From Pseudomonas graminis (lineage in GTDB: Bacteria > Pseudomonadota > Gammaproteobacteria > Pseudomonadales > Pseudomonadaceae): a DNA stretch of 64,000 nt. The notes under the pieces are model-generated. The model made no database searches, was not told where the DNA came from, and worked only from the letters and a program-made list of their open reading frames with translations. The position numbers and the translations under genes were made by a program. The DNA lies in assembly GCF_001705435.1 (NCBI RefSeq), contig NZ_MDEN01000064.1:1-64000 (forward strand). The letters are read 5' to 3'. Below are positions 1-9,575 of the stretch, one piece after another. Every line of letters starts with the position of its first letter. Position 1 is the first letter of the stretch.

Positions 1-1
1 A

Positions 2-77
2 TGGTGGGTCGTGTGGGATTCGAACCTACGACCAATTGGTTAAAAGCCAACTGCTCTACCAACTGAGCTAACGACCC
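2..77 (-). tRNA. tRNA-Lys (anticodon TTT)
   Basis: Read on the minus strand this is a 76-nt cloverleaf that begins GGGTCGTTAGCTCAG and ends with an encoded CCA. The anticodon loop is CTTTTAA, giving anticodon TTT (lysine). The T-arm GGTTCGAATCC is intact. It lies downstream of queC on the same strand but has its own promoter at 95-122. Confidence 0.97.
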
Positions 78-94
78 GCTTCGTTGTGGCGCGT

Positions 95-122
95 ATATTA
101 CTGATATTTCACAGTAATTCAA
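95..122 (-). promoter_or_regulatory. Sigma-70 promoter of tRNA-Lys
   Basis: On the minus strand, TTGAAT (117-122) and TAATAT (95-100) are separated by 16 bases, and the -10 ends 17 bases before the mature tRNA 5' end. This fits a housekeeping promoter for the tRNA. It is inferred from sequence match and position only. Confidence 0.6.
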
Positions 123-140
123 CACCCAAGCGAAAATAAT

Positions 141-815
141 TTAAAAATAACGCGTCGGGTCCGTCACACCCGCCGCCGCGAAGCCCTCAGCACGCAAGCG
201 GCAGCTGTCGCATTTTCCGCACGCACGCCCCTGCTCGTCGGCTTGATAGCAGGAAACCGTCAACCCGTAATCCACACCCAGACGCGTACCGGTTTTGACG
301 ATATCGGCCTTGCTCAGCATCTGCAGCGGCGCCTGTATCCTGAAGCCCTGCCCTTCAACGCCAGCCTTGGTGGCGAGATTGGCCATGCGCTCGAACGACT
401 CGACGAACTCCGGACGGCAATCTGGGTAGCCGGAGTAATCCACGGCGTTGACCCCGATGAAGATATCCCGTGCGCCGAGCACTTCGGCCCAGCCCAACGC
501 GAGAGAGAGGAAAACGGTATTGCGCGCCGGCACGTATGTCACCGGTATGCCTTCGCCCGGCGTCTCCGGCACCGCGATGCTGCTGTCAGTGAGCGCAGAC
601 CCGCCGATGCCGTTGAGGTTAAGGCCGATGACCTTGTGCTCAACGACGCCCATATCCGCCGCCACACGCTCCGCCGCCTGCAACTCGGCGCGATGCCGCT
701 GGCCGTAGTCGAAGCTCATGGTGTAGCAGCTGAAGCCATCGGCCTTGGCCATTGCCACCACGGTGGCCGAATCCAGGCCGCCGGACAGCAGGATTACCGC
801 TCTTTTCTCAGTCAT
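141..815 (-). CDS. queC: 7-cyano-7-deazaguanine synthase QueC
   Basis: QueC converts 7-carboxy-7-deazaguanine to preQ0 with ATP and ammonia, in the pathway to queuosine in tRNA. The PP-loop SGGLDS is at residues 11-16. Four C-terminal cysteines (about 189, 199, 202, 205) form the family zinc site. The 224-aa length from the chosen ATG matches the family. An upstream in-frame ATG at 830 directly abuts the queE stop codon and would add five residues (MSEQS), so that start cannot be excluded. It lies immediately after queE on the same strand and is probably co-transcribed and translationally coupled with it. Confidence 0.96.
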   Translation of the reverse strand: MTEKRAVILLSGGLDSATVVAMAKADGFSCYTMSFDYGQRHRAELQAAERVAADMGVVEHKVIGLNLNGIGGSALTDSSIAVPETPGEGIPVTYVPARNTVFLSLALGWAEVLGARDIFIGVNAVDYSGYPDCRPEFVESFERMANLATKAGVEGQGFRIQAPLQMLSKADIVKTGTRLGVDYGLTVSCYQADEQGRACGKCDSCRLRAEGFAAAGVTDPTRYF

Positions 816-830
816 CGATTGCTCACTCAT

Positions 831-1478
831 TCAGCGCCCCGGCTCGTCGTTCCAGAGGATTTTATGCAACTGCAATTGCAGACGCACCGGGAGGTTGTCG
901 GCAACGATCCAGTCGGCCAGGTCTCTGACGTTCAAATCGCGGTGGACAGGGGAAAACAGCACTTCGCCGGCGCGACGGTCCAGACCGTACTGAATGATCT
1001 TCGAGACGGCCCAGTCGTAATCTTCCCGCGAACAAATCACGAATTTGATCTGGTCGTTGGGCGTGAGCAGGTCAATATTTTCGTATCGGTTGCGTGCCAC
1101 TTCTTTTGAACCTGGGGTCTTCAAGTCGACGACGCGGCTCACGCGGGGATCGACTTTCGAGATGTCCAGCGCGCCACTGGTTTCCAGAGAAACCTCGTAG
1201 CCCGCGTCACACAGCCGCTGAAGCAAAGGAATGGCGTTCGGCTGAGCAAGGGGCTCGCCGCCTGTGACGCAGACGTAGCGCGGGCGGTAGCTGGCAACCT
1301 GCTCCATCAGTGAATCGAGGGTCTGGATCGTTCCGCCCGTGAAGGCGTATTCGCTGTCGCAATAACCGCAACGCAATGGGCAGCCGGTGAGTCGCACGAA
1401 AACGGTAGGCAAGCCTGCCGTGCGCGTTTCACCCTGCAGAGAGTAGAAAACTTCGGTGATGCGTAATGTGTCTTGCAT
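831..1478 (-). CDS. queE: 7-carboxy-7-deazaguanine synthase QueE (radical SAM)
   Basis: QueE is the radical SAM enzyme that rearranges 6-carboxytetrahydropterin to 7-carboxy-7-deazaguanine, the step before QueC. The cluster-binding motif CPLRCGYC gives Cys33, Cys37 and Cys40 (CX3CX2C). The start at MQDTLRITEV gives 215 residues, the usual Pseudomonas length. A longer frame begins 11 codons upstream (MACLAVTPVAP) but adds sequence not typical of the family. The stop codon is adjacent to queC, so the two genes form a queuosine operon. Confidence 0.95.
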   Translation of the reverse strand: MQDTLRITEVFYSLQGETRTAGLPTVFVRLTGCPLRCGYCDSEYAFTGGTIQTLDSLMEQVASYRPRYVCVTGGEPLAQPNAIPLLQRLCDAGYEVSLETSGALDISKVDPRVSRVVDLKTPGSKEVARNRYENIDLLTPNDQIKFVICSREDYDWAVSKIIQYGLDRRAGEVLFSPVHRDLNVRDLADWIVADNLPVRLQLQLHKILWNDEPGR

Positions 1479-1602
1479 AGGGGCCACGGGCGTAACGGCT
1501 AAACAGGCCATCCGCCTCCGTCAGGCACTTCTGTACACCCTGCGCACGCAGAATCCACAGAAGCGTAATCAATACCGGAATTTCGGGGGCGGAATTCTAA
1601 CG

Positions 1603-1631
1603 AAGAAAGCCGCGCAATGCGCGGCTTTCTT
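1603..1631 (-). terminator. Hairpin terminator after cpoB
   Basis: The inverted repeat GAAAGCCGCGC / GCGCGGCTTTC is closed by a very short loop and flanked by T-rich sequence on both strands. It lies 27 bases after the cpoB stop (minus strand) and separates the Tol-Pal series from queEC. Confidence 0.8.
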
Positions 1632-1657
1632 GAATCAGCGGTTAGATTGGCTGGCAA

Positions 1658-2476
1658 TCAGAGACGCTGCAGGTCTCGCTGAGCCAGCTGAGCGGCTGAG
1701 GTGCCCGGATATTGAGCAACCACCTGCTGAAGGATACCCTTCACTTTGTCAGTGTGACCCAGTCGACGTTCAACGTCCGCCAGCTTGTACAGGGAATCAG
1801 GCACTTTGGCGTGCTTTGGGTAAAGCTGGCTGACCTTTGCGAAGGCCTGACCGGCACCTTGAAGGTCGCCCTTGGCGAGGTTCACTTCGCCCAACCAGTA
1901 TTGAGCATTGCCCGCGTACTGACTGTTCGGGTATTTGCGCAGGAACGCCGCGAAAGCCTGACTGGCCTTGTCGAAGTCTTTCGCCTTGATCAGGTCGAAA
2001 GCAGCGTCGTAATAAAGCTTTTCTTTCGCAGGGTCACCGGGTTCGCTGCTCGCCTGAGGCGCTTGGGCGGCTGATGACGCGGGTGCTCCGCCGGCATTGC
2101 TGCCACCGTCGGATGCGGAATTGTTGGTAGCTGATGGGGCAGATGCGCCTCCAGCTCCGATACGGGAATCGAGATCTTTGTAACGATCCAGCGCTTCTTG
2201 CTTCATCTGCTGGATATCGTTCTGCTGGACTTCCACTATTCCGCGCAAGCGCGAAATTTCGTCCTGCATTTGCTGCAATTGCATGAACAGCTGACCTTGC
2301 GCCGAAGGCGCGGCCGTAGCCGCACCCCCGGCGTAGGCGCCAGACGTGCCATAACCCGATGGCGGATAACTGCTACCAGCAGAGCCAGAGTTGTCATCGA
2401 CCACAGGAACCGCACCCATCGCTGCAAGAGGAAGGGTGAGAGCCAAAACGGTTAAAGCACGTCGGCACGTTCGCAT
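1658..2476 (-). CDS. cpoB: Tol-Pal cell division coordinator CpoB (YbgF)
   Basis: CpoB is a periplasmic protein that links Tol-Pal constriction of the outer membrane to peptidoglycan synthesis. The 272-aa product has an N-terminal signal peptide (about residues 1-22, ending AMGA). A trimerising coiled coil follows at about 55-100 (QLQQMQDEISRLRGIVEVQQ), then a low-complexity Ser/Ala/Gly linker. The C-terminal half (about 150-272) carries TPR repeats with the Tol-Pal-associated pattern YYDAAFDLIKAKDFDKA. The ATG starts six bases after the pal stop, in the order typical of Pseudomonas. It is the last gene of the tol series and is followed by a terminator. Confidence 0.95.
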   Translation of the reverse strand: MRTCRRALTVLALTLPLAAMGAVPVVDDNSGSAGSSYPPSGYGTSGAYAGGAATAAPSAQGQLFMQLQQMQDEISRLRGIVEVQQNDIQQMKQEALDRYKDLDSRIGAGGASAPSATNNSASDGGSNAGGAPASSAAQAPQASSEPGDPAKEKLYYDAAFDLIKAKDFDKASQAFAAFLRKYPNSQYAGNAQYWLGEVNLAKGDLQGAGQAFAKVSQLYPKHAKVPDSLYKLADVERRLGHTDKVKGILQQVVAQYPGTSAAQLAQRDLQRL

Positions 2477-2482
2477 GTCAAA

Positions 2483-2986
2483 TTACTTACGCAGTTCGAC
2501 GCGACGGTTTTGAGCCCACGATTGCTCGTCGTTACCGGTAGCAACTGGACGCTCTTCACCGTAGGAAACGAGTTCCAGCTGAGCTGGCGAAACGCCTTGC
2601 AGAACCAGGTAGCGTTGAACGGCTTTCGCACGGCGCTCGCCCAGTGCCAAGTTGTATTCGCGAGTACCGCGTTCGTCGGTATTGCCTTCCAGAACTACGC
2701 GAGCGCCGTTGGCTTTCAGGTCTTTGGCGTGAACGTCCAGAGCGCGCATGGCTTCTGGCTTCAGGTCGGAACTGTCGTATTCGAAGTAGAAAGTGGTGAT
2801 AGCGCGCAGAGCAGCTTCTTCGCTCAGGCTGCCATCAACAGCGCCAGAGTTAGCGCCGTAACCAGCGTTAGGATCAACAGCAGCGCCGCCAGCACCGGCA
2901 TTGTCGCCGCCTTTGGACGAGCAACCTACAGCTACAGCCATGGCCAGAGCCAGCGCAGCAAATTTACCAAACTTCAGCATTTCCAT
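2483..2986 (-). CDS. pal: Peptidoglycan-associated lipoprotein Pal (OprL)
   Basis: Pal is an outer-membrane lipoprotein that binds peptidoglycan through an OmpA-like domain and TolB in the periplasm. From [10 protein letters not shown] the product is 167 residues, with a signal peptide ending in the lipobox AVGC and lipidated Cys at about residue 22. The OmpA-like domain fills the C-terminal half and contains the family sequence [18 protein letters not shown]. The start is supported by AGGAG seven to eight bases upstream. A longer frame ([13 protein letters not shown]) runs through this ribosome binding site and is rejected. It lies 53 bases after tolB. Confidence 0.97.
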   Translation of the reverse strand: MEMLKFGKFAALALAMAVAVGCSSKGGDNAGAGGAAVDPNAGYGANSGAVDGSLSEEAALRAITTFYFEYDSSDLKPEAMRALDVHAKDLKANGARVVLEGNTDERGTREYNLALGERRAKAVQRYLVLQGVSPAQLELVSYGEERPVATGNDEQSWAQNRRVELRK

Positions 2987-3039
2987 CGTAAAACTCCTAA
3001 TGAACCCCAAGTGTGTTAAGTACAACGTAAAGCGCCGCG

Positions 3040-4341
3040 TCAGTTCAGGTAAGGGGACCAGGAAGGTTCTCTGACTTCGCCTTGAGCGGTAGGAAGCGGG
3101 AGCCTTACGCGTCCATTAATGGACACGAGCATCAAGACTCCCCGGCCCTGCTGGCGGGTGGCGTAGATTACCATGGTGCCGTTAGGCGCAACAGTAGGCG
3201 ACTCATCAAGGTTGCTGTCTGTGAGGATTTTTACGCTACCGCGCTGCAAATCCTGAGCTGCCACCTTGAAGTTAGTGAAGCCATCTTGACGATGGATCAT
3301 CACCAGAGTCTTTTCATCCGCCGATAACTTAGGGTTGGCATTGTAGTTACCGATGAAAGTAACGCGCTCTGCCCCTCCGCCATTAATATTGGTTTTATAG
3401 ATTTGTGGCTTGCCGCCGCGGTCAGACGTGAAATAAAGCGTGGAGCCGTCTTTACCGAAGAACGGTTCTGTATCAATGGAAGAATCGTTGGTCACTCGCG
3501 ACAATTGACGCGACGCCAGATTCATCACATAGATTTCCGGGTTGCCATCTTTCGACAAGACCATGGCCAGCTTAGTGCCATCCGGGGACCACGCAGGGGC
3601 GCCGTTCAGGCCTTCGAAGTTGGTGATCTGCTCGCGACGACCGGTGTCGATGTGCTGAACGAAGATCCGTGGGCGCTTCTGTTCGAACGACACATAGGCA
3701 ATACGCTTGCCGTCGGGCGCAAAGCGAGGCGACAGGATCGGCTCACGTGACTGCAACAGCGTGACAGCACGGGCGCCATCATAATCCGAACGCTGCAGGG
3801 TGTAGCGCGTGTTGTCAGTCGAAAAACGTTCCGCAGTCACGTACAGCATGCGGGTCGAAAACGCACCCTTGATGCCGGTCAGCTTCTCGAATGACTGGTC
3901 GGCAATGTAGTGCGACATGTCACGCAATTGGTCTGTGGTGCCCGAAACGTTGCCGGTCAGGACCTGCTGCTCGGTGGCCACATTGAACAGCGCGTACTGG
4001 ACCTGCAAGCGACCGCCCGAAGGAACAATGCTGCCGACCATGACGTACTGGGCACCCAGCGCCTTCCAGTCACGGAAGATGACTTCGCTGGCCTGGCTTG
4101 GCTGGCTAATCATGTTTTCCTTTGGAATCGGCGAGTAATAGCCCGAGTTCTGAAGGTCGTTGCCAATGATCTTGGCCATGTCTTCCGGCAGCACACTGCC
4201 GCCCTGCAAGCCGAACGGCACCACCGCGATTGGCGTAGCGCGGTCACTGCCGCTTGTTACCAGAATGTTCTTTTCGTCGGCAGCGGCGAAACCCGCTGCG
4301 CAACACAGAACGACAAGCATTCCTCGAAGAAGGTTAATCAC
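3040..4341 (-). CDS. tolB: Tol-Pal system beta-propeller protein TolB
   Basis: TolB is the periplasmic beta-propeller that shuttles between Pal and the TolA/TolQR complex. The 433-aa product has a signal peptide of about 21 residues ending AAA, an N-terminal alpha/beta domain, and from about residue 165 repeated WD40-like units such as [17 protein letters not shown] and [16 protein letters not shown]. The start is GTG and overlaps the tolA stop (GTGA), so translation is probably coupled to tolA. Confidence 0.97.
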   Translation of the reverse strand: MINLLRGMLVVLCCAAGFAAADEKNILVTSGSDRATPIAVVPFGLQGGSVLPEDMAKIIGNDLQNSGYYSPIPKENMISQPSQASEVIFRDWKALGAQYVMVGSIVPSGGRLQVQYALFNVATEQQVLTGNVSGTTDQLRDMSHYIADQSFEKLTGIKGAFSTRMLYVTAERFSTDNTRYTLQRSDYDGARAVTLLQSREPILSPRFAPDGKRIAYVSFEQKRPRIFVQHIDTGRREQITNFEGLNGAPAWSPDGTKLAMVLSKDGNPEIYVMNLASRQLSRVTNDSSIDTEPFFGKDGSTLYFTSDRGGKPQIYKTNINGGGAERVTFIGNYNANPKLSADEKTLVMIHRQDGFTNFKVAAQDLQRGSVKILTDSNLDESPTVAPNGTMVIYATRQQGRGVLMLVSINGRVRLPLPTAQGEVREPSWSPYLN

Positions 4342-5429
4342 AAGGCTAGGTCCTCAGGTGTGAATGTCATCTTGAATGAACGGTAAGGTGCGAAGTCCGA
4401 AGGCTTCATTCCCTGCATCTCTGTCAAACGACCAATGTTCTTGACCGCCGCTACTGCTGAACTGTCGAAAGGACCATCGCCGCTGGACTTGCTCACGTTG
4501 ACAGAAGTCACGGTGCCGTCCGGCAACATGTTGATCTGCAAGACGACTGTCATGCCCTTGCGCGCGGAAGGGGGCCGTGCCCAACCTTCAGCCGCCCGAG
4601 AGCGAATCAAATCATCGAAGCTGCCAGCCACTTCGTCGCCACGCTCATCGGCCAGCGCCTGTTGGCGTTCCGGCTTGTCGGAAAGCAGGTCGGCCAGTGC
4701 TTGCGCCTTCTTGTCTTCCGCTGATTTGCGAGCCGCGTCCTGGGCTTTCTTCTTCGCGTCTTCCGCAGCCTTCTTCTTGGCGTCCTCAGCCGCTTTTTTC
4801 TTCGCGTCTTCGGCAGCCTTTTTCTTGGCGTCGTCTGCAGCCTGCTTCTTCGCGTCCTCGGCAGCCTGTTTCTTGGCTTCCTCGGCGGCCGCGCGCTTGG
4901 CGTCTTCCTCGGCTTTCTTCTTCGCGTCGTCTTCGGCTTTCTTCTTGGCTATATCAGCCAATTGCTTCTCTTCAGCGGTTTTCTTCGCGTCATCCGCTTT
5001 TTTGGCTTCGGCCTTCTTGGCGTCGTCCGCAGCTTTCTTGGCGTCATCGGCTTTCTTGGCGTCGTCAGCTTTTTTCGCTTCTTCGGCCTTTTGTTCTTCG
5101 GCTTTTTGAGCGGCATCGGCTTTCTTTTGTTCCGCCGCCTTCACCGCCTCCTGCTCAACTTTTTTCTGCTCCATCTGCTCGACTTCGGTTTGTCGCGCAG
5201 CGGACTTCTTCGCCTCACCGGCAAGCTTCTGGTTGGTCTGGGTGGTTGCCTGACTTTTTGATTTCAACTGATAGAGCGTGGCCTGAACAATCGGCCTGGC
5301 TTCAGGAAGCTCGGGCGTCATTGCGAAGCTGACGAACAACAAACCAAAAATCAGGACGTGCAGTCCTACCGCCCAGACGGACGGCCAGAAGTAGCTTTCC
5401 GAGGCGGACGGCTCTCGAATCGGCTGCAT
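4338..5429 (-). CDS. tolA: Cell envelope integrity protein TolA
   Basis: TolA spans the periplasm and transmits the TolQR proton-driven signal to Pal/TolB. The 363-aa product has one transmembrane segment (about 17-36). A long Ala/Lys/Glu/Asp-rich helix follows at about 85-245, ending in near-perfect DAKKxAAE octapeptides. The globular C-terminal domain III is at about 265-363 and includes [17 protein letters not shown]. The ATG overlaps the tolR stop (TGATG) and the stop overlaps the tolB GTG, so the three genes are tightly coupled. Database matches will be inflated by the low-complexity helix, but both ends are diagnostic. Confidence 0.96.
   Translation of the reverse strand: MQPIREPSASESYFWPSVWAVGLHVLIFGLLFVSFAMTPELPEARPIVQATLYQLKSKSQATTQTNQKLAGEAKKSAARQTEVEQMEQKKVEQEAVKAAEQKKADAAQKAEEQKAEEAKKADDAKKADDAKKAADDAKKAEAKKADDAKKTAEEKQLADIAKKKAEDDAKKKAEEDAKRAAAEEAKKQAAEDAKKQAADDAKKKAAEDAKKKAAEDAKKKAAEDAKKKAQDAARKSAEDKKAQALADLLSDKPERQQALADERGDEVAGSFDDLIRSRAAEGWARPPSARKGMTVVLQINMLPDGTVTSVNVSKSSGDGPFDSSAVAAVKNIGRLTEMQGMKPSDFAPYRSFKMTFTPEDLAL
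4734..4907 (-). repeat. Tandem coding repeat in TolA helical domain
   Basis: About seven imperfect 24-base units encode DAKKxAAE octapeptides (TolA residues about 175-232). The units are nearly identical in DNA as well as protein, so copy number could vary by slippage or recombination between strains. Confidence 0.75.
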
Positions 5430-5893
5430 CAGGGGGCCTCGGTAATCAAACCAACGTTCCCGACCCCGGCCTTCTGCAACCCGCCCATCGTGCCCATGAC
5501 AGCGCCGTAGTCGACCGTCTTGTCGCCACGGATGAACACTTGGGTCTGCTTGCCCGCGTCACGACCGGCTGCAATGATTTTGGTCACGGCGCTGGTCAGT
5601 TGGGGCAAGGTCATTGCCTTGTCCATTTGCTTGTCGGTGTCGACTTCGCTGCCAAGGTTCCAGTAATAGGTCTTGTCAGCCTTGATCGAGATCGTCAGAA
5701 CCTGATTGTTGTTGTCCTGCGGCAAAGCCTCGCTGGAGACCTTGGGCAGATCAACTTTCACGCCCTGATTGATCATCGGAGCCGTCACCATGAAGATAAC
5801 CAGCAGCACCAGCATCACGTCGATGTACGGCACCACGTTCATTTCGGCGACCGGCTTGCGCTTGTTGCGTCGGCCGCGAGCGATTAAAGCCAT
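5429..5893 (-). CDS. tolR: Biopolymer transport protein TolR
   Basis: TolR is the ExbD-family inner-membrane protein that forms the proton channel with TolQ. The 154-aa product has a basic N-terminus and a single transmembrane segment at about 22-42. The essential aspartate lies in the motif YIDVMLVLLVIFMV. A periplasmic domain completes the protein. It begins 14 bases after the tolQ stop, and its stop overlaps the tolA start. Confidence 0.96.
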   Translation of the reverse strand: MALIARGRRNKRKPVAEMNVVPYIDVMLVLLVIFMVTAPMINQGVKVDLPKVSSEALPQDNNNQVLTISIKADKTYYWNLGSEVDTDKQMDKAMTLPQLTSAVTKIIAAGRDAGKQTQVFIRGDKTVDYGAVMGTMGGLQKAGVGNVGLITEAP

Positions 5894-5907
5894 TGGGAAA
5901 TACCTGC

Positions 5908-6603
5908 TTATTCTTCGCTGGTGTGCACTTTACGGTGCAGGATCGCCTGGAACTCGTCGGCGAATGTGTAGTAACGACCGATCAGGTTCTCGCCACGAGC
6001 GGCGAAACGGTTGTAAGCGATGACCGCAGGAATCGCGGCGAACAGGCCGATGGCAGTGGCGATCAGCGCTTCGGCGATACCCGGTGCAACCGTGGCCAGA
6101 GTGGCTTGTTGCGCAGTGGCGAGGCCGCGGAAGGAGTTCATGATGCCCCAGACGGTACCGAACAGACCGATGTACGGGCTGGTGGAACCCACGGTTGCCA
6201 GGAAGGGCAGGCTCTGCTCGAGTTTCTCTTCTTCACGGGAGATCGCGACGCGCATGGCACGTGCAACACCTTCCATGACGGCATCCGGATCGACGCCAGC
6301 CTGCTGACGCAGACGGGAGAATTCCTTGAAGCCCGCGCGGAAGATCTGCTCTACGCCGGAGTCCGGGTCCGGATTGCTGCCGGCCTGACGGTAGAGCTTG
6401 GACAGATCGATACCTGACCAGAAGCGCTCCTCGAAGCTGTCCAATGCGCGACGACCGGCGCGCAGCATGGCGCTGCGCTGAAAAATCATGATCCACGAGG
6501 TGACCGAGGCGGCCACCAGGATCAGCATCACCAACTGCACAACCACGCTGGCATTGCTGACCAAACTCCACATGGAGGAATGGTCGACGACGTTAGCTTC
6601 CAC
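5908..6603 (-). CDS. tolQ: Tol-Pal system proton channel subunit TolQ
   Basis: TolQ (ExbB/MotA family) forms the inner-membrane proton channel with TolR. Three transmembrane segments are visible, at about residues 14-36, 130-155 and 170-190. The start is read as GTG ([10 protein letters not shown]), preceded by GGAG at a good distance, giving the usual 231 aa. An upstream ATG at 6651 would add 16 residues that lie inside ybgC and is disfavoured. The start overlaps the ybgC 3' end by 11 bases. Confidence 0.95.
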   Translation of the reverse strand: MEANVVDHSSMWSLVSNASVVVQLVMLILVAASVTSWIMIFQRSAMLRAGRRALDSFEERFWSGIDLSKLYRQAGSNPDPDSGVEQIFRAGFKEFSRLRQQAGVDPDAVMEGVARAMRVAISREEEKLEQSLPFLATVGSTSPYIGLFGTVWGIMNSFRGLATAQQATLATVAPGIAEALIATAIGLFAAIPAVIAYNRFAARGENLIGRYYTFADEFQAILHRKVHTSEE

Positions 6604-7063
6604 GCTGTATCTCCTGCTCTGAATGTGTACCCGCGCCGCCCTGCCCGGCAAAGGCCGTGCGCAGAGCTTCGGGAATGGCCCGGGGTTTCAAACTGTCGGC
6701 GCGCACACACGCCACCAAAAACTGCCCTTCGCAGAGCAGTACATCATCCGCAGCCCGCCTGACCTGTTGCTGAAAGCGCAGGCTGGCGCGGTTCAATTCG
6801 ATTACTTCGGCGCTGATCAGCAGTTCGTCGTCCAGCCGCGCGGGCTTGTGGTATCGAGCCTCGCTTGAATGCACGACGAACAACAGGTTCTCGACACCCG
6901 TCATTGCGGATTGGGCAAAGCCCAGTTCCCGCAGTCGCTCGGTTCGAGCCCGCTCCATGAATTTCAGGTAATTGACGTAGTAAACGATGCCGCCGGCATC
7001 GGTGTCCTCGTAATAAACGCGACAACGATGTGCGAACGACTGAGCCCCGTTTTGCGCGCGCAT
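6593..7063 (-). CDS. ybgC: Tol-Pal system acyl-CoA thioesterase YbgC
   Basis: YbgC is a hot-dog-fold (4-hydroxybenzoyl-CoA thioesterase family) enzyme that hydrolyses acyl-CoA or acyl-ACP and is linked to phospholipid metabolism. The 156-aa product carries the active-site sequence [19 protein letters not shown] near residues 17-35, with the catalytic aspartate. It is the first gene of the tol cluster and overlaps tolQ. A gap of 137 bases separates it from ruvB. Confidence 0.94.
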   Translation of the reverse strand: MRAQNGAQSFAHRCRVYYEDTDAGGIVYYVNYLKFMERARTERLRELGFAQSAMTGVENLLFVVHSSEARYHKPARLDDELLISAEVIELNRASLRFQQQVRRAADDVLLCEGQFLVACVRADSLKPRAIPEALRTAFAGQGGAGTHSEQEIQRGS

Positions 7064-7200
7064 ACTCTAGTGCTTACTCCTCAGGTTGCCAATCCGGCCA
7101 GGCAACTGTTTTTCATCGTTTTTACTGCCCGCGTCACATCACTTAAAGGTGACTGCCCTTCAGACCCTCAATCACCCGAATAAATCGGTTAATTGTGCAT

Positions 7201-8256
7201 TTATTCGTCAGGGTCTTCGACGGGTTCATCCATCACTGCCCGGTCGCCCATCCGCGAGGGAATGTTCAGACCGAAGTGCAGGTACGCATGCCGCGTGACC
7301 ATGCGGCCGCGAGGTGTGCGCATCATATAGCCTTGCTGAATCAAATAGGGCTCCAGCACGTCCTCAATTGTGTGTCGTTCTTCGCTGATCGCCGCCGCAA
7401 GGTTGTCCACCCCGACCGGCCCGCCATCGAACTTCTCGATCATCGTCAGCAGCAAGCGCCGGTCCTGATGGTCGAAACCGCGTTCGTCGACGTCCAGCAG
7501 GTTCAGCGCGAGGTCCGCAATCGCCTTGGTGATCTCGCCCTTGGCGCGCACCTCGGCGAAATCCCGCACCCGACGCAGCAGCCGGTTGGCGATCCGTGGC
7601 GTGCCCCGTGCACGGCGGGCAATCTCGAATGCGCCTTCGTCCTCAATGTACAGCCCGAGAATTTTCGCCGAGCGCGACACGATTGTGGCCAGATCCGCGG
7701 TGCTATAGAACTCAAGACGCTGCACGATACCGAAGCGGTCACGCAGCGGATTGGTCAGCATGCCCGCACGGGTGGTCGCCCCCACCAGCGTGAACGGCGG
7801 CAGGTCGAGCTTGATGGAGCGCGCCGCAGGGCCCTCACCGATCATAATGTCCAGCTGGAAATCTTCCATTGCCGGGTAAAGCACTTCCTCGACAATGGGA
7901 GACAGACGGTGGATTTCATCGATGAACAGCACGTCGTGCGGCTCAAGATTGGTGAGAATCGCCGCAAGATCACCCGGCCGCTCGAGCACGGGCCCCGAAG
8001 TGCTCTTGATAGAAACGCCCATTTCCTGAGCGATGATGTGTGCCAGCGTGGTTTTACCCAGGCCCGGCGGACCGAAGATCAGCGTGTGGTCCAACGCTTC
8101 ACTGCGCCCGCGCGCCGCCTGGATGAACAGCTCCATCTGCTCACGCACGGTGGGCTGACCAATGTAGTCGGCCAGGCTCAGCGGCCGGATGGCACGGTCC
8201 AGTTGCTCGTCACGGTCACGCCCGGTGGCGGCGATCAGACGGTCGGCATCTATCAC
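7201..8256 (-). CDS. ruvB: Holliday junction branch migration helicase RuvB
   Basis: RuvB is the AAA+ motor that drives branch migration of Holliday junctions with RuvA. The 351-aa product has Walker [10 protein letters not shown] at residues 62-70, Walker [10 protein letters not shown], sensor 1 GATTRAGML and the arginine-finger region PLRDRFGI. The C-terminus carries the winged helix (TPRGRMVT). It follows ruvA directly, with the ruvA stop at 8257, so the pair is coupled. Confidence 0.97.
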   Translation of the reverse strand: MIDADRLIAATGRDRDEQLDRAIRPLSLADYIGQPTVREQMELFIQAARGRSEALDHTLIFGPPGLGKTTLAHIIAQEMGVSIKSTSGPVLERPGDLAAILTNLEPHDVLFIDEIHRLSPIVEEVLYPAMEDFQLDIMIGEGPAARSIKLDLPPFTLVGATTRAGMLTNPLRDRFGIVQRLEFYSTADLATIVSRSAKILGLYIEDEGAFEIARRARGTPRIANRLLRRVRDFAEVRAKGEITKAIADLALNLLDVDERGFDHQDRRLLLTMIEKFDGGPVGVDNLAAAISEERHTIEDVLEPYLIQQGYMMRTPRGRMVTRHAYLHFGLNIPSRMGDRAVMDEPVEDPDE

Positions 8257-8865
8257 TTACAGCATCCCCTTCAATGCGCGGCGAATGAGGTCTTCGCTGC
8301 TGAGATTCTTGTCCTTGATCGCGGTCACTGCCTTGCTCGCTTCCTGGGGTTTGTAGCCCAGGGAAATCAAGGCGCTGACTGCATCTGACTCCGCCGTCGC
8401 CACTGCCATCGGCGCGCCTGGTCCGTCCGATACCAGGGCGAAGGTGCCCGGCAGCGAATCCCACGCCTTGAAGCGATCTTTCAGTTCAACCAACAGACGC
8501 TCGGCGGTCTTCTTGCCAACGCCCGGGACGCGGGTCAGCGCGGAGGTGTCCTGCGCCTGGACACAGCGCACCAACTCATCCACTTCCAGCGTCGACATGA
8601 GGGCCAGCGCCAGCTTTGGTCCGACCCCGTTCAGACGAATCAGCTCGCGGAACATCTCGCGGTCACGCTTCTCGTAGAACCCGAACAACAGGTGCGCGTC
8701 CTCGCGGACCACCAGATGGATGTGCAGCGTCACGGTTTCGCCCAGATGAGGCAGGCGATAAAGCGTGGTCATGGGCACTTCGACTTCATAACCCACGCCG
8801 TTGACATCCAGTACCAGGTGCGGCGGCTGCTTCTCGACCAACGTACCGCGTAGACGTCCAATCAC
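8257..8865 (-). CDS. ruvA: Holliday junction branch migration protein RuvA
   Basis: RuvA binds four-way junctions and loads RuvB. The 202-aa product has the N-terminal OB fold ([12 protein letters not shown]), two helix-hairpin-helix motifs (for example [13 protein letters not shown] and [13 protein letters not shown]) and a C-terminal domain that contacts RuvB. An AAAGGA ribosome binding site precedes the ATG. It lies 61 bases after ruvC, and a hairpin sits in that gap. Confidence 0.97.
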   Translation of the reverse strand: MIGRLRGTLVEKQPPHLVLDVNGVGYEVEVPMTTLYRLPHLGETVTLHIHLVVREDAHLLFGFYEKRDREMFRELIRLNGVGPKLALALMSTLEVDELVRCVQAQDTSALTRVPGVGKKTAERLLVELKDRFKAWDSLPGTFALVSDGPGAPMAVATAESDAVSALISLGYKPQEASKAVTAIKDKNLSSEDLIRRALKGML

Positions 8866-8885
8866 GAATCAAATCCTTTCCAGAT

Positions 8886-8904
8886 GCCCGTCGCTGCGAC
8901 GGGC
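8886..8904. other. GC-rich hairpin between ruvC and ruvA
   Basis: GCCCGTCG and CGACGGGC form a perfect 8-bp stem with a 3-base loop. It lies just upstream of the ruvA ribosome binding site and has no T-run on the minus strand. It could be a processing or attenuation element rather than a true terminator. Confidence 0.45.
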
Positions 8905-8926
8905 CGTGCTAACGCAAATAATGCCA

Positions 8927-9451
8927 TCAGAGCCGCAGACGACCGCCACGACTGCGCGCGGTATTGAGGCCGTGAGGGATGAGGCTGGATCGGGTATGCG
9001 CGTGACACATGGCGATTGCCAATGCATCCGAAGCATCCACCTGAGGCTTGGTGGTCAGCTTGAGCAGATGCATCACCATCATCATCACCTGATCCTTGTT
9101 GGCGCCGCCTGTTCCGGCAACCGCCTGCTTGACCTGGGTCGCAGTGTACTCGGCGATCTCCAGCCCCTCTTCGGCGCCCGCAACAATAGCGGCACCGCGG
9201 GCCTGACCCAGCTTCAAGGCCGAGTCGGGGTTACGCGCCATAAACACCTTTTCGATGCCCATGGTCACCGGGCCGTACGTCTGAATGACCTCGCGCACGC
9301 CGCGGTACACAATCTGCAGCCGTTCATGAAGCAAGCCTGTGCCCGTACGAATGCAACCCGAGGCCACGTACTCGCAGCCACGCCCGGTATCACGCACCAC
9401 GCCAAACCCGGTAATTCGTGAACCGGGGTCGATACCTAAAATAAGAGTCAT
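8927..9451 (-). CDS. ruvC: Crossover junction endodeoxyribonuclease RuvC
   Basis: RuvC resolves Holliday junctions by paired nicking. From [10 protein letters not shown] the product is 174 aa. It has catalytic Asp8 in GIDPG, a glutamate in the segment [11 protein letters not shown], and the C-terminal acidic pair in [14 protein letters not shown] longer frame begins 15 codons upstream but disrupts the conserved family start. It stands upstream of ruvAB on the same strand, the usual Pseudomonas order. Confidence 0.96.
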   Translation of the reverse strand: MTLILGIDPGSRITGFGVVRDTGRGCEYVASGCIRTGTGLLHERLQIVYRGVREVIQTYGPVTMGIEKVFMARNPDSALKLGQARGAAIVAGAEEGLEIAEYTATQVKQAVAGTGGANKDQVMMMVMHLLKLTTKPQVDASDALAIAMCHAHTRSSLIPHGLNTARSRGGRLRL

Positions 9452-9507
9452 AACGCCTGCAGCTTGAGAGGTAACGCGAACAATTGGACGCAGCATAAAG
9501 GCAGAAG

Positions 9508-9550
9508 CCGGAGGCCGATAGCGTTGATCATCAACGCTTCGTGCGCTCCG
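9508..9550. other. Nested palindrome between yebC and ruvC
   Basis: A perfect 9+1+9 palindrome, AGCGTTGAT-C-ATCAACGCT, lies at 9520-9538. It is flanked by outer complementary arms CCGGAG and CTCCGG. It sits in the gap between the yebC stop and the ruvC start with no T-run. It may be a terminator-like structure or a protein-binding site. Confidence 0.5.
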
Positions 9551-9575
9551 GCCTCAAGTCCGAGCGGGCGAAGGA

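Noticed and set aside
4435..5109. Serine/alanine-rich ORF opposite tolA
   Set aside because: It is the complement of the TolA Lys/Ala repeat. Low complexity alone keeps it open.
7195..8388. 397-codon plus-strand ORF
   Set aside because: It is the antisense shadow of ruvB, whose motifs are complete.
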